From positions 2,384,501-2,448,500 of the forward strand of contig NZ_OY787459.1 of NCBI RefSeq assembly GCF_963678865.1: a DNA stretch of 64,000 nucleotides, given 5' to 3'. The notes beneath the pieces are model-generated. The model searched no databases. It had not been told where the DNA came from and saw only the letters and a program-made list of their open reading frames with translations. Of the stretch, positions 53,137-61,510 are shown piece after piece. The position numbers were made by a program, and so were the translations under genes. How positions within the stretch are numbered: the stretch's first letter is position 1; every line of letters begins with the position of its first letter. The DNA comes from Maridesulfovibrio sp. Lineage in GTDB: Bacteria > Desulfobacterota > Desulfovibrionia > Desulfovibrionales > Desulfovibrionaceae.

Positions 53137-53198
53137 AGAAACTCCTTTAACACAAAGTATTTGCTTAGCCTATGAAGGTCAATCCGCTATCAAACAAC

Positions 53199-53231
53199 AA
53201 AAGCCCCGCACTCAAACGAGCACGGGGCTTT
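53199..53231 (-). terminator. stem-loop terminator, family copy 2
   Basis: Similar hairpin GCCCCGCACTC...GAGCACGGGGC, after the YccF gene. Confidence 0.7.
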
Positions 53232-53256
53232 CAAATATCCAACAAAATTTCAACAA

Positions 53257-53712
53257 CTAGCGGATATGCTTATCAATAGCATCCTCATCCTTGCGCCGCT
53301 GCACTTCATTCGCAACAACTGCGGGTACGCAGACCATGCCTACGGGATTGAAGATGGTCCGCAGGGACTTTGCCAGCACCAAAGCTACCGGGATACCCAC
53401 AATTGATATTGCCAAACCTACTATCTGACAGATGGTAATCAGCGCGAAAATGACCCCGAAAGGAATCCAGAGGATCATGATGATTATGGAATAAGCTTCC
53501 CAAGCGGGATTGGATTCCACATTGAGGTCCTCTTTGGAGACCATAGACCAACTGAAGGGCGCGAACAGGAACTTACTGTACTGAATCAGCCCCAGACCGA
53601 GCGGAGAGGCGACTACGGTCAGAACCAGCAATGAGCCTAGCAGAAAGAACATGATCGCGTTTACGAATCCGAAGAAAGGGAAATACCACAGGATGTTTCC
53701 GAGTGTTCTCAT
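53257..53712 (-). CDS. YccF domain-containing membrane protein
   Basis: A 151-residue inner-membrane protein with two YccF-type segments: WYFPFFGFVNAIMFFLLG at the N-terminus and WIPFGVIFALITICQIVGLA later, plus SPLGLGLIQYSKFLFAPFS. About four membrane helices. The family is uncharacterised. The C-terminal tail is charged (NEVQRRKDEDAIDKHIR). It has its own terminator copy and is likely a single-gene unit. Confidence 0.87.
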   Translation of the reverse strand: MRTLGNILWYFPFFGFVNAIMFFLLGSLLVLTVVASPLGLGLIQYSKFLFAPFSWSMVSKEDLNVESNPAWEAYSIIIMILWIPFGVIFALITICQIVGLAISIVGIPVALVLAKSLRTIFNPVGMVCVPAVVANEVQRRKDEDAIDKHIR

Positions 53713-53830
53713 TTTTTAACTCCGAAGTTTTAAGCTCCACCCCGCAACTACAAACCGTATTGCGTACAATTGCATATTCTTTTTTCCTCTTATCCAGAGA
53801 AAACATCAAGCCTTATTCCAACCTAACATA

Positions 53831-53861
53831 ATGCCCCGCACTCACACGAGTACGGGGCTTA
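53831..53861 (-). terminator. stem-loop terminator, family copy 3
   Basis: GCCCCGCACTC...GAGTACGGGGC hairpin; third member of the local family, after the 57-residue gene. Confidence 0.65.
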
Positions 53862-53884
53862 ATTACACTCATGTAATAGCCGAA

Positions 53885-54058
53885 CTATCTCGACCATTCC
53901 CTGATCTTTTTAATTTCCTGCTTATCCACCTGAATGTGCTCCAGAAAGGCCTGATGCTTTTCCGGGTACAGCTTTTCAAAAGCCTTATGCCAGTTATGCA
54001 TGTCTTCGTCATTGAATCCGGCCTCGCGGAATATTTCTGTCCATTTCTCCTTGTTCAT
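53885..54058 (-). CDS. stand-alone copy of the MerR-methyltransferase middle domain (57 aa)
   Basis: From ATG at 54056-54058 with CAGGAG upstream, a 57-residue protein. It aligns end to end with residues about 125-181 of the neighbouring fusion protein: both have WTE, G-F-x-x-x-DM, WHKAFE, and H-Q-x-FLE. No other domain is present. Likely helical. It may compete with or assist the fusion protein, or it may be a small effector-binding unit. An upstream in-frame start adds 10 residues without support. Confidence 0.8.
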   Translation of the reverse strand: MNKEKWTEIFREAGFNDEDMHNWHKAFEKLYPEKHQAFLEHIQVDKQEIKKIREWSR

Positions 54059-54140
54059 TTTGAACTCCTGCTCTTGATTTGCAACCATGTGGCCTGCATG
54101 GTTACGATTTTATATTAATCTGCAGATATATACCGATGAC

Positions 54141-55466
54141 TTATTTTTTACGCGCCACGTAAAAGACATACCCAACCGCATGTCCATACTTGCGCATAAT
54201 TTCCATCTCGCGCTTAATGTTTTCAGCCAGAGCATTCATCTCGGAATTGTCCTTATTGGCATCGGTATATCCGGGCAGGTTGCGCTGTACTTCTGCGTAA
54301 TACGTATCCCACCAGTCGGATTCAGGCTCTATGAAATATCCGGTTACTTCATAACCATGCCTTTCCATGATCTCGATATTGCCACGTACGGACTTCATCT
54401 CAGAATAGATATTCTGGAAAAACTGCACCGCTTCCTCGGGACGTTCATCACTGAGCCATGCCAGTTCACTCAAACAGATGTAACCATTCGGCTTGAGAAA
54501 CTTCTGCCACTTGGAAACGCCGTTCTCGAATCCTGTGATGAAGATGGCCCCTTCGCACCAGATCATGTCAAATGATTCGGCATCATAATCCATCTCGTTC
54601 ATATCACCGAGAACGATTGAGATGCGATCTGTAAAGCCTGCCTTGCCTGCCTCGGTCTTTAACACATCCAACACAGCCGGGCGGTTGTCGAGGGCGGTTA
54701 ATTCCATGTCGGTCCCTTCACACAAGGCGAGTGTCTCAATACCGGTTCCACAACCGACGTTAAGAACCTTGGACTTTTCCGGTAAACCACGAACCATGCT
54801 CAGGGCTTTCTTTGTTGTCTCCGGGCTTCCGGGCCCCAGCTTTGCCAATGTGTCGAAAAAATTTAAGAATAATTCCATATATTTCTCACTTATTTGCTTC
54901 ACTTTGATGATCCGTTGCGGTCCTGCAGACCATTTGCGGATCAGACGTATTTCATCGTCAGGAATGTGCAGATACTCCAGAAACTGCTGATGCTGATCCG
55001 GATGAGTACGTTCAAAGGCCTTGTGCCAGTCCTGCATGTCTTTCTCGCTGAACCCGGAAGACCGTAGCACCTCAGTCCATGCGGCCTTATCCATTTTTGA
55101 GGATTGCACATGCGGAGAACTTTTCAGGATACCGGAAATGAACTCCCGCTGCGCATGCAACGAAGAAATCTCCTCGTTAAGCTCCTTTAACCGCGCTTCC
55201 AGTACCCCGGAGATCCCGCTTGCCGGGGAATCAAGTATCACCTTGATCTCCTTGAGCGGTATGCCGGCCTTACGATAATGGCAGATCTGGGCCAGACGCT
55301 TTTCATCTTCCACTCCATACGAACGGTACTCACCCTTCATATGAGCCGATGGGGAAAGAAGCCCGATTGAATCATAATAAAGCAACGTGCTGCGCGAAAG
55401 GCCGTACTTCTTAGCCAGTCGCCCCACAGTAATTCCTGATGATGTTTTAACCATGTTAGACTCCAT
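54141..55466 (-). CDS. MerR regulator fused to a SAM methyltransferase
   Basis: A 441-residue three-part protein. N-terminal MerR HTH (about 10-80: VGRLAKKYGLSRSTLLYYDSIGLLSPS); a coiled-coil dimerisation helix (about 88-115); the 57-residue helical domain repeated next door (about 125-181); then a class I methyltransferase (about 230-330: VLNVGCGTGIETLAL, ALDNRPAVLDVL, MIWCEGAIFIT). Methyltransferase substrate unknown. Such a fusion could couple ligand sensing to methylation or let SAM/product control transcription. It is next to the Fic/YccF genes and ahead of the ligase cluster. Confidence 0.85.
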   Translation of the reverse strand: MESNMVKTSSGITVGRLAKKYGLSRSTLLYYDSIGLLSPSAHMKGEYRSYGVEDEKRLAQICHYRKAGIPLKEIKVILDSPASGISGVLEARLKELNEEISSLHAQREFISGILKSSPHVQSSKMDKAAWTEVLRSSGFSEKDMQDWHKAFERTHPDQHQQFLEYLHIPDDEIRLIRKWSAGPQRIIKVKQISEKYMELFLNFFDTLAKLGPGSPETTKKALSMVRGLPEKSKVLNVGCGTGIETLALCEGTDMELTALDNRPAVLDVLKTEAGKAGFTDRISIVLGDMNEMDYDAESFDMIWCEGAIFITGFENGVSKWQKFLKPNGYICLSELAWLSDERPEEAVQFFQNIYSEMKSVRGNIEIMERHGYEVTGYFIEPESDWWDTYYAEVQRNLPGYTDANKDNSEMNALAENIKREMEIMRKYGHAVGYVFYVARKK

Positions 55467-55526
55467 GCATAGCTATGCGATGAACCTAACATGAACTATG
55501 AAGCTGTAGACAGGTCAAATAAAAAA

Positions 55527-55556
55527 GACCGCAATATCTCGAAAGATATTGCGGTC
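55527..55556 (-). terminator. terminator after the first ligase gene
   Basis: 13-base perfect arms (GACCGCAATATCT) and a CGAA loop; on the minus strand a T-run of six follows. It lies about 105 bases after the ligase stop. Confidence 0.8.
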
Positions 55557-55581
55557 CCTAAGCCAGACATATCTATAATCT

Positions 55582-55658
55582 ACGCGGCGAAACCCTACTA
55601 AAAAGTTATGGGAATCTTAAACCCTTTTCCCAAAAGAGTTTAAGCCGCCGGAGGCATG
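55582..55658 (-). repeat. dispersed modular repeat, copy 9 (inverted)
   Basis: On the minus strand: GCCTCCGGCGGC, TTAAACTCTTTTGGGAAAAGGGTTTAAG-type palindrome (with mismatches), ATTCCCATAACTTTTTAGTAGGG and TTTCGCC. Ends at the ligase stop codon. Confidence 0.75.
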
Positions 55659-55661
55659 CCT

Positions 55662-57308
55662 TTATGCCTTTGCGTCAGCCTCATCCTTGGCGCGGATCTC
55701 TGCACGTTTGATCTTGCCGCTGATGGTCTTGGGCAGCTCACTTACGTAATCGATAACACGCGGATACTTATAGGGCGCGGTGACTTTCTTGACGTGGTTC
55801 TGCAGCTCCTTGGTCAACTCATCGCTGGCTTCGTAGCCGGAAGCAAGAACAACAGTGGCTTTTACAGCCTGACCGCGAACATCGCAGGGAACACCGGTCA
55901 CAGCGGCTTCAACGATGGCATCATGGGTGATCAGTGCGGATTCGACTTCGAAGGGTCCGATGCGGTACCCGGAACTCTTGATCAGGTCATCGGTACGGCC
56001 AAGAAACCAATAGTAACCGTCTTCGTCCATCCATGCCTTGTCACCGGTCTGATAATAACCGTCAACCATGACATTTGCAGTCTTCTGCGGTTCGTCAAGG
56101 TATCCGGTGAACAAGCCTACAGGACGGGGATCGAGTTTAACGCAGATCTGCCCTTCCTCACCGGGAGCGCAGACATTGCCTTCAGTATCAATGAGGGTGA
56201 TATCCCAACCCGGACAAGGCTTGCCGATGGAGCCCGGCTTAGGAGTCATGTTCGGGAAGGTTGCAATCTGGAGCACTGATTCGGTCTGCCCATAACCTTC
56301 ATATAAAGGCAGCCCAGTGGCTTCCTTCCATGCCTCAAACACTGAAGCGTTAAGCAGCTCACCTGCGGTAGTGCAGTGAGTAAGTGCGGAAAGGTCATAT
56401 TTGGTAAGGTCTTCGCGGATCATGAAACGGTAAACCGTAGGCGGTGCGCAGAAGCTGGTAACCTTGTTTTCAGCAAGGACACGAAGCAACTCCGAAGGTT
56501 CGAACTTGCCGCGGAAATCCCAGACAAAAACTACTGCCCCGGCCATCCACTGGCCGTAATACTTGCCCCAGACAGCCTTTCCCCAACCGGTATCGGCGAG
56601 GGTAAGGTGAATATTTCCGGGTTCAAGATCATGCCAGTGGGCACCTGTCACATAGTGGCCCAATGGGTAATTATGGGTATGCTCGACCATCTTCGGCTGT
56701 CCGGTGGTACCGGAAGAGAAAAAGATGAGCAGGGGATCATCACCGCCTGCGCAATCTGCCGGGCGGGGAAAAGAATCTGAAGCTTCATCACAGACGGTTT
56801 CGAAATCAAGCCAGCCGTCATGCAGATCGCCATCACCGGCCTGAACCATAACCTTTAGAGAGGGGCATTTCTTCTGTGCTTCATCAGCACGGTCAGCCAC
56901 GGAATCTTCGGCGATGATACCTTTGATCTTGGCAAAATTCACCCGGAATTCAATGTCCTTCACGGTAAGCAGGTTCGGGGAAGGAACGGGTACGGCACCG
57001 ATTTTGTGGCAAGCCAGCATGGACACCCACCAGTCAATACGGCGGTAGAGGATAATCATTATCCGGTCGCCCTTTTCCACTCCTGCCTTACTCAGTGCAT
57101 TGGCAAGACGTGCTGACTTCCTGGAAAAAAAGTCAAAATCTTTTTCAGTACGAGTGCCGTCGGGACCGATATGAATCATTGCCGGACGACTGGGATCGTC
57201 TGCAGCTATTGCGTCCACACAATCAAAAGCAAAGTTGTAATTATCAGGAACCTCAACCTTGTATTCGGCACAGAACTCTTCGTAAGAGCCGTATTTCTGC
57301 TTTTCCAT
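55662..57308 (-). CDS. medium-chain acyl-CoA ligase (ACSM-like)
   Basis: From ATG at 57306-57308 with GGAG upstream, 548 residues. AMP-binding motifs: LLIFFSSGTTGQPKMVEHTH (about 197-216), YGQTESVLQIATFPNM, YYQTGDKAWMDEDGYYWFLGRTDDLIKSSGYRIG and the C-terminal lysine in PKTISGKIKRAEIR. The closest type is the medium-chain/xenobiotic acyl-CoA ligases. A frame 35 codons longer exists but runs through palindromic DNA. It follows an XRE-cupin regulator on the same strand, as does the second ligase. Confidence 0.93.
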   Translation of the reverse strand: MEKQKYGSYEEFCAEYKVEVPDNYNFAFDCVDAIAADDPSRPAMIHIGPDGTRTEKDFDFFSRKSARLANALSKAGVEKGDRIMIILYRRIDWWVSMLACHKIGAVPVPSPNLLTVKDIEFRVNFAKIKGIIAEDSVADRADEAQKKCPSLKVMVQAGDGDLHDGWLDFETVCDEASDSFPRPADCAGGDDPLLIFFSSGTTGQPKMVEHTHNYPLGHYVTGAHWHDLEPGNIHLTLADTGWGKAVWGKYYGQWMAGAVVFVWDFRGKFEPSELLRVLAENKVTSFCAPPTVYRFMIREDLTKYDLSALTHCTTAGELLNASVFEAWKEATGLPLYEGYGQTESVLQIATFPNMTPKPGSIGKPCPGWDITLIDTEGNVCAPGEEGQICVKLDPRPVGLFTGYLDEPQKTANVMVDGYYQTGDKAWMDEDGYYWFLGRTDDLIKSSGYRIGPFEVESALITHDAIVEAAVTGVPCDVRGQAVKATVVLASGYEASDELTKELQNHVKKVTAPYKYPRVIDYVSELPKTISGKIKRAEIRAKDEADAKA

Positions 57309-57375
57309 TTTTTTATTTCTCCACGATAGGATGGCTTGCATCCTCTTGCTGGTGTTTGATGTAAAATCCTTGTGA

Positions 57376-57395
57376 GTAAAAAACTTGTTTTTTAC
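57376..57395. promoter_or_regulatory. palindromic site before the first ligase gene
   Basis: GTAAAAAA and TTTTTTAC are exact inverted copies around CTTG, between the regulator stop and the ligase start. A second palindrome GCACATATGTGC lies at 57410-57421. Either may be an operator of the regulator. Confidence 0.35.
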
Positions 57396-57437
57396 CGCAG
57401 GCCGCTGGAGCACATATGTGCGTCATTTGGCGACCTG

Positions 57438-57995
57438 CTATAGAATTACATCCAGCATGCGTGCAGATTTGCCGTCAAGCCCTCTCAGGGCGTGAGGAGT
57501 ATTCGAATCAAAATACAGGGAATCGCCTTCTCCAAGCTCCAGTACGGAATCGTCGAGCCTGAGTTCAAGACGACCTTCCAGCACGTAAATGAACTCCTGC
57601 CCGCGGTGGGTGGTAAAATTCATGTCCGCAACCTCTTTAGCCGGAACTTCGACCATGAAAGGCTCCATACGGCGGCCTACGAAAGTAGAAGCAAGGTTCT
57701 TGTAGTCGTAGTCCTTTCGACGATCTACATTCAGCCCTTTGCCGTTGCGTACCAGCGCGTAGTTAGTCAGATGGGCTTCGCTGCCGGAAATCAGCACAGT
57801 AAGGCTGACTCCGCAAAGGTGAGCCACATCCATCAGATAGCTGACCGGGATTTCCACGGTACCGGATTCGTACTGCTTGGCACGCTCCGGGGTAACCCCG
57901 ACTTTCTCAGCCAGATCCTCAACGCTCATGTCCATTGCATCACGCAGGCCCGCCAGCCTAGGAGCAATATCCTTATAAGCCTGTTCGTTACTCAT
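57438..57995 (-). CDS. XRE-cupin transcriptional regulator 1
   Basis: From ATG at 57993-57995 (GGAGG upstream) 185 residues: HTH_XRE domain (about 10-70: LRDAMDMSVEDLAEKVGVTPERAKQYESG) and a C-terminal cupin (about 115-180: TTHRGQEFIYVLEGRLELRLDD and YFDSNTPHALRGLDG). Such regulators sense small ligands by the cupin pocket. It is directly upstream of the first ligase gene, so it probably controls it. Its partner at 59799 has the same layout. The frame continues upstream into repeat DNA, rejected. Confidence 0.92.
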   Translation of the reverse strand: MSNEQAYKDIAPRLAGLRDAMDMSVEDLAEKVGVTPERAKQYESGTVEIPVSYLMDVAHLCGVSLTVLISGSEAHLTNYALVRNGKGLNVDRRKDYDYKNLASTFVGRRMEPFMVEVPAKEVADMNFTTHRGQEFIYVLEGRLELRLDDSVLELGEGDSLYFDSNTPHALRGLDGKSARMLDVIL

Positions 57996-58008
57996 TTTGC
58001 CTCCATTT

Positions 58009-58088
58009 GCCTCCGGCGGCTTAAACCATTTTGCAAAACGGTTTAAGAATCCCAAAACATTTTATTTCGGCTTTGCCGCTTTTGGCGA
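58009..58088 (+). repeat. dispersed modular repeat, copy 10
   Basis: GCCTCCGGCGGC, CTTAAACCATTTTGCAAAAC and GGTTTAAG (one mismatch pair in the palindrome), AATCCCAAAACATTTTA, then GGCTTTGCCG. It lies between the regulator 1 start and the second ligase stop. Confidence 0.75.
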
Positions 58089-58140
58089 TAAATTTACCTA
58101 TTAAAAAAGGGACCTTGCCGGAGCAAAGCCCCTTTGCTTT

Positions 58141-59787
58141 TTATGCATCAGGGTAAAGCTCTGCAGCCATGTCCCTGAGTTTGTATTTCTGAATCTTGCC
58201 GCTTGCGGTCATGGGATAAGCGTCAATGAAGGTAATGTACTTGGGGATCTTATAGCGGGAAATTTGACCGCGGCAGTAGTCAATGACATCCTGCTGATCC
58301 ATTTCCACATCATCCTTGAGAATGATAAAGGCCCCGACCTGCTCCCCGTACTTCTTACTGGGCACCCCGGCCACCTGTACATCAAGAATCCCATCCATGG
58401 TATAGAGGAACTCCTCAATTTCACGGGGATATATATTTTCCCCGCCACGGATGATCATGTCCTTAAGGCGTCCGGTTACGTCAACGTACCCTTCATCATC
58501 CATAGTTCCGAGATCTCCTGAATGGAGCCAGCCGTCCATATCGATGGCAGAGCTGGTAGCCTCGGGATTGTTGTAATATCCCTTCATGACGTTATAACCG
58601 CGGCAACAGATTTCACCGGTTTCACCGTTAGCGCACATCTTGCCTGTTTCCGGATTGATAATGGCGACCTCAATTTCAGGCATGGCCCGGCCCACTGTTT
58701 CAGTACGGCGCTGGACGCTGTCTTCGATGCGGGTTTGGGTCATAACCGGTGAAGCCTCGGTCAATCCGTAACAAATGGTTATGTCAGTCATGTTCATCTT
58801 GTCCATAACCTTTTTCATGACCTCGATAGGACAGGGAGACCCGGCCATGATACCGGTACGCAAAGAAGAATAGTTAAATTTCGCAAATAACTTGTGTTCA
58901 AGAATAGCGATAAACATAGTCGGCACGCCGTAAAGGGCGGTGCACTTCTCCTGATCCACGGAAGCCATGACCAGCAGCGGGTCGAATCCCTCAAGGATGA
59001 CCATGGTGGTACCGTGATTAACAGCTGCCAGCACGCCGAGTACGCAACCGAAACAGTGAAACAGGGGTACAGGCAGACAGAGGCGGTCACCGGGCTTGAA
59101 CCCTTGGTTCTCACCAATCCAGAACCCGTTGTTGCCTATGTTGTAATGGGTCAGTTGTACGCCTTTGGGGAACCCGGTGGTTCCTGAGGTGTACTGCATG
59201 TTGACCACATCATGAGGATCAAGGGAATCCTGACGCTCCGCGTAATCTTCCTCTGTAGTCACTGCGGAAAGGTTGATAACCTCAGCCATGGAATACATGC
59301 CGCGGTGTTTTTCCTGACCAAGAAAGAACACCCTCTTGAGATCAGGAAATTTATCACTTTTGAGGTAACCGCGCTCCTGAGTCTTTAGTTCCGGAATCAG
59401 GTCGTACACGGTCTGGAGGTAGTCAATCTCCCTGAAACCGTCTATGATAACAAGGTTTTCACACTCGGACTGTTTGAGCAGGTATTCCAGTTCGGTGTTC
59501 CGGTAAAAAGTGTTAACCGTCAGCAGTATGGCCCCGATCTTGGCTGTTGCGAACTGCAGCGCCACCCAGTAAGGTACGTTAGTGGCCCAGACCGCAACCT
59601 TCTCGCCCTTTTTAATTCCGAGAGCCATAAGCCCCATGGCCAGATCGTCCACCAACTCACCGAATTCACGGTAGGTCAGGCGGAAATCGCGATCAACATA
59701 GACAACAGCTTCCTGATCCGGACATTTCTCAATAGTTTCGTCCAGCAGTGCTCCAAGTGTTATTTCCCTGAGATGTGATTTTTCCAT
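58141..59787 (-). CDS. acyl-CoA ligase 2 (long/medium-chain type)
   Basis: From ATG at 59785-59787 (GAGAGGGG upstream) 548 residues. Motifs: [20 protein letters not shown] (about 186-205), [61 protein letters not shown], and the C-terminal [15 protein letters not shown] with its lysine. It activates a fatty or aryl acid to its CoA ester; the FadD3/ACS2-type pattern is closest. It follows regulator 2 by 11 bases. Confidence 0.94.
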   Translation of the reverse strand: MEKSHLREITLGALLDETIEKCPDQEAVVYVDRDFRLTYREFGELVDDLAMGLMALGIKKGEKVAVWATNVPYWVALQFATAKIGAILLTVNTFYRNTELEYLLKQSECENLVIIDGFREIDYLQTVYDLIPELKTQERGYLKSDKFPDLKRVFFLGQEKHRGMYSMAEVINLSAVTTEEDYAERQDSLDPHDVVNMQYTSGTTGFPKGVQLTHYNIGNNGFWIGENQGFKPGDRLCLPVPLFHCFGCVLGVLAAVNHGTTMVILEGFDPLLVMASVDQEKCTALYGVPTMFIAILEHKLFAKFNYSSLRTGIMAGSPCPIEVMKKVMDKMNMTDITICYGLTEASPVMTQTRIEDSVQRRTETVGRAMPEIEVAIINPETGKMCANGETGEICCRGYNVMKGYYNNPEATSSAIDMDGWLHSGDLGTMDDEGYVDVTGRLKDMIIRGGENIYPREIEEFLYTMDGILDVQVAGVPSKKYGEQVGAFIILKDDVEMDQQDVIDYCRGQISRYKIPKYITFIDAYPMTASGKIQKYKLRDMAAELYPDA

Positions 59788-59798
59788 AAACCCCTCTC

Positions 59799-60365
59799 TT
59801 ATTCCGGAAAATAAAGGACTGCGTAAATGTCGCACTTTTCGCTGCCGTCGGCTGCCACGTAGTGCGGGACCACGGAATTGAAATATACGCTGTCACCGGC
59901 TTCCAGCACGCTCTCTTCCCTGCCGTAAACAACTTTGAGCTTACCGGAAACCACGATGATAAACTCTTCACCCTCGTGAGAGGTAAGCTTGGGTTCGTCT
60001 TCCTCAGGCTGGATTTCAATAAAAAACGGTTCCATGTGACGGTCACTCTTACCCTTGGCAAGAGAAAAATATTTCATGGACGCTGTTTTTTCCACATCAG
60101 AATGCATGGAGAATTCCTCTTTACGTTCTCCAAGCTTAACTATCAGAGGATCCTTGCTGACCTGATCGTCCAGAAAAGTACCGAGTCTTACGCCAAGAGC
60201 TCTGGCAATCTTAAGTAGAGGTCCAAGGGAAGGATAATTCTCTTTTTCTTCCACAGCTTCAAGAAAATCGACTCCCAGGCCTGTACGGTCGGAAAAATCC
60301 TCAAGGCTGAGCCCCTGTTTTTCCCTGAATGTCTTAATACGGTACCCTACTTTTGCTTTGCTCAT
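59799..60365 (-). CDS. XRE-cupin transcriptional regulator 2
   Basis: From ATG at 60363-60365 (GAGGGA upstream) 188 residues: HTH_XRE (about 5-65: [30 protein letters not shown]) and cupin (about 115-185: [21 protein letters not shown] and [14 protein letters not shown]). It resembles regulator 1 in order and length, though clearly diverged. The gene is 11 bases before ligase 2 and is preceded by a pair of inverted 13-base sites. Autoregulation is probable. Confidence 0.92.
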   Translation of the reverse strand: MSKAKVGYRIKTFREKQGLSLEDFSDRTGLGVDFLEAVEEKENYPSLGPLLKIARALGVRLGTFLDDQVSKDPLIVKLGERKEEFSMHSDVEKTASMKYFSLAKGKSDRHMEPFFIEIQPEEDEPKLTSHEGEEFIIVVSGKLKVVYGREESVLEAGDSVYFNSVVPHYVAADGSEKCDIYAVLYFPE

Positions 60366-60688
60366 AATTCCCTCTACTTTTCTGAACCCGCTCACACGGC
60401 ATTTTGATAAAACCATAAAAAAAAGTTAAAAATGAGTACTTACATTAATGTCCAACTTTTGTCATCTCAATCAACCCCAATGCACTCATTTTTAACAATG
60501 ATTAAAACGGAGGCCAGACTAAATCGTCCTTTAAAAAAAATGAAGAACAAAATTAAGCATTAATGGTTTTTATTCACAATTAATTCCTTTAATTGTATTG
60601 AGCGCAGATGCAATATCTTGCTAGTGGAATTTTTTGTAAATATTATCTATAGTGCGCATAAATTTCAGGAAATCAAAAGGAAGGTCTA
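60366..60688. other. 323-base divergent gap between regulator 2 and the TPR gene
   Basis: A/T-rich. It holds the inverted 13-base sites at 60425-60496 and no gene. The TPR gene has AAGGAAGG before its ATG, but no clear promoter boxes were found. Confidence 0.5.
60425..60496. promoter_or_regulatory. paired inverted 13-base operator candidates
   Basis: GTTAAAAATGAGT (60425-60437) and ACTCATTTTTAAC (60484-60496) are exact inverted copies with 59 bases between centres, 60 to 131 bases before the regulator 2 start. The spacing would suit two bound dimers and a DNA loop. Confidence 0.45.
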
Positions 60689-61447
60689 ATGGCCACGGCA
60701 GATCAAAATACAGGCAGACAGACAATTAAGGGTGTCTTCTCCAGTCAAAATGTGCAAAAAATCGGGACTGGCACTACTGTGCGCCGGACTATCAGCAAAA
60801 TGTACTGGATGGCTGAAGAGCTCAACCCGGAAAATGTAGAGGTTCAAGCCCTCAATACCAGCTATGTGCCAGCCGGCCCCAAAACAGTCGTTCCTATGGA
60901 AGAGTTCCTATCCAAGTATTCACCTGAGCCTGAATTCTACGTCTCCACGGTCTATCCGAAAATGCAGGAACTGAACTCCACTATTGCGCGTGGAGAAAAA
61001 GCAAGGCAAGCCGGGGCCACCTACAGTGCAGAATTTGAATTCCAGAATGCGCTGGGTGTGGATGAAGACAACGTAAAAGCCAACTTCGGCCTTGGGCTGA
61101 CCTACATGGAACGCGGGGAATCCAACAAGGCCAACGACATCTTCAACAGGCTGGTCAAACTTGATGCCGCCTTTCAAACCGAGCACAAACATCTGTTCAA
61201 TGAATTCGGTATCAACCTGCGCAAGACAGGCATGCAGGATCAGGCAATAGATTACTATGACCGGGCGCTGGAAATTACTTCCAATGATGAGAACCTGCAC
61301 TACAATATCGCCCGGGCATATTTCGAAAAAGGTGTGCTCGACAAATGCTCCACCCACCTGAAGAAGGCCCTTGAATTAAACTCAAGCCATACAGAAGCTT
61401 TGAAATTCCTTGAATTTATAAAGAAGAATCATCCCGATCAGGCTTAG
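60689..61447 (+). CDS. TPR-repeat protein
   Basis: A 252-residue cytoplasmic protein. The first 90 residues are not a known domain. From about 105 onward there are three to four TPR motifs (NFGLGLTYMERGESNKANDI, FGINLRKTGMQDQAIDYYDRALEI, YNIARAYFEKGVLDKCSTHLKKAL), each with the usual Gly/Ala/Tyr pattern. TPRs bind partner proteins. The target is unknown. AAGGAAGG upstream of the start; a terminator follows. Confidence 0.85.
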   Translation: MATADQNTGRQTIKGVFSSQNVQKIGTGTTVRRTISKMYWMAEELNPENVEVQALNTSYVPAGPKTVVPMEEFLSKYSPEPEFYVSTVYPKMQELNSTIARGEKARQAGATYSAEFEFQNALGVDEDNVKANFGLGLTYMERGESNKANDIFNRLVKLDAAFQTEHKHLFNEFGINLRKTGMQDQAIDYYDRALEITSNDENLHYNIARAYFEKGVLDKCSTHLKKALELNSSHTEALKFLEFIKKNHPDQA

Positions 61448-61474
61448 GCTATCCTGCACATAAACAATAAAAAT

Positions 61475-61501
61475 CCCCTTCCGACATTAGGTCGAAAGGG
61501 G
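61475..61501. terminator. terminator between TPR gene and rsmB-like gene
   Basis: CCCCTT-CGAC pairs with GTCG-AAGGGG (one mismatch) followed by CTTTTAT. Convergent genes share it. Confidence 0.75.
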
Positions 61502-61510
61502 CTTTTATCT

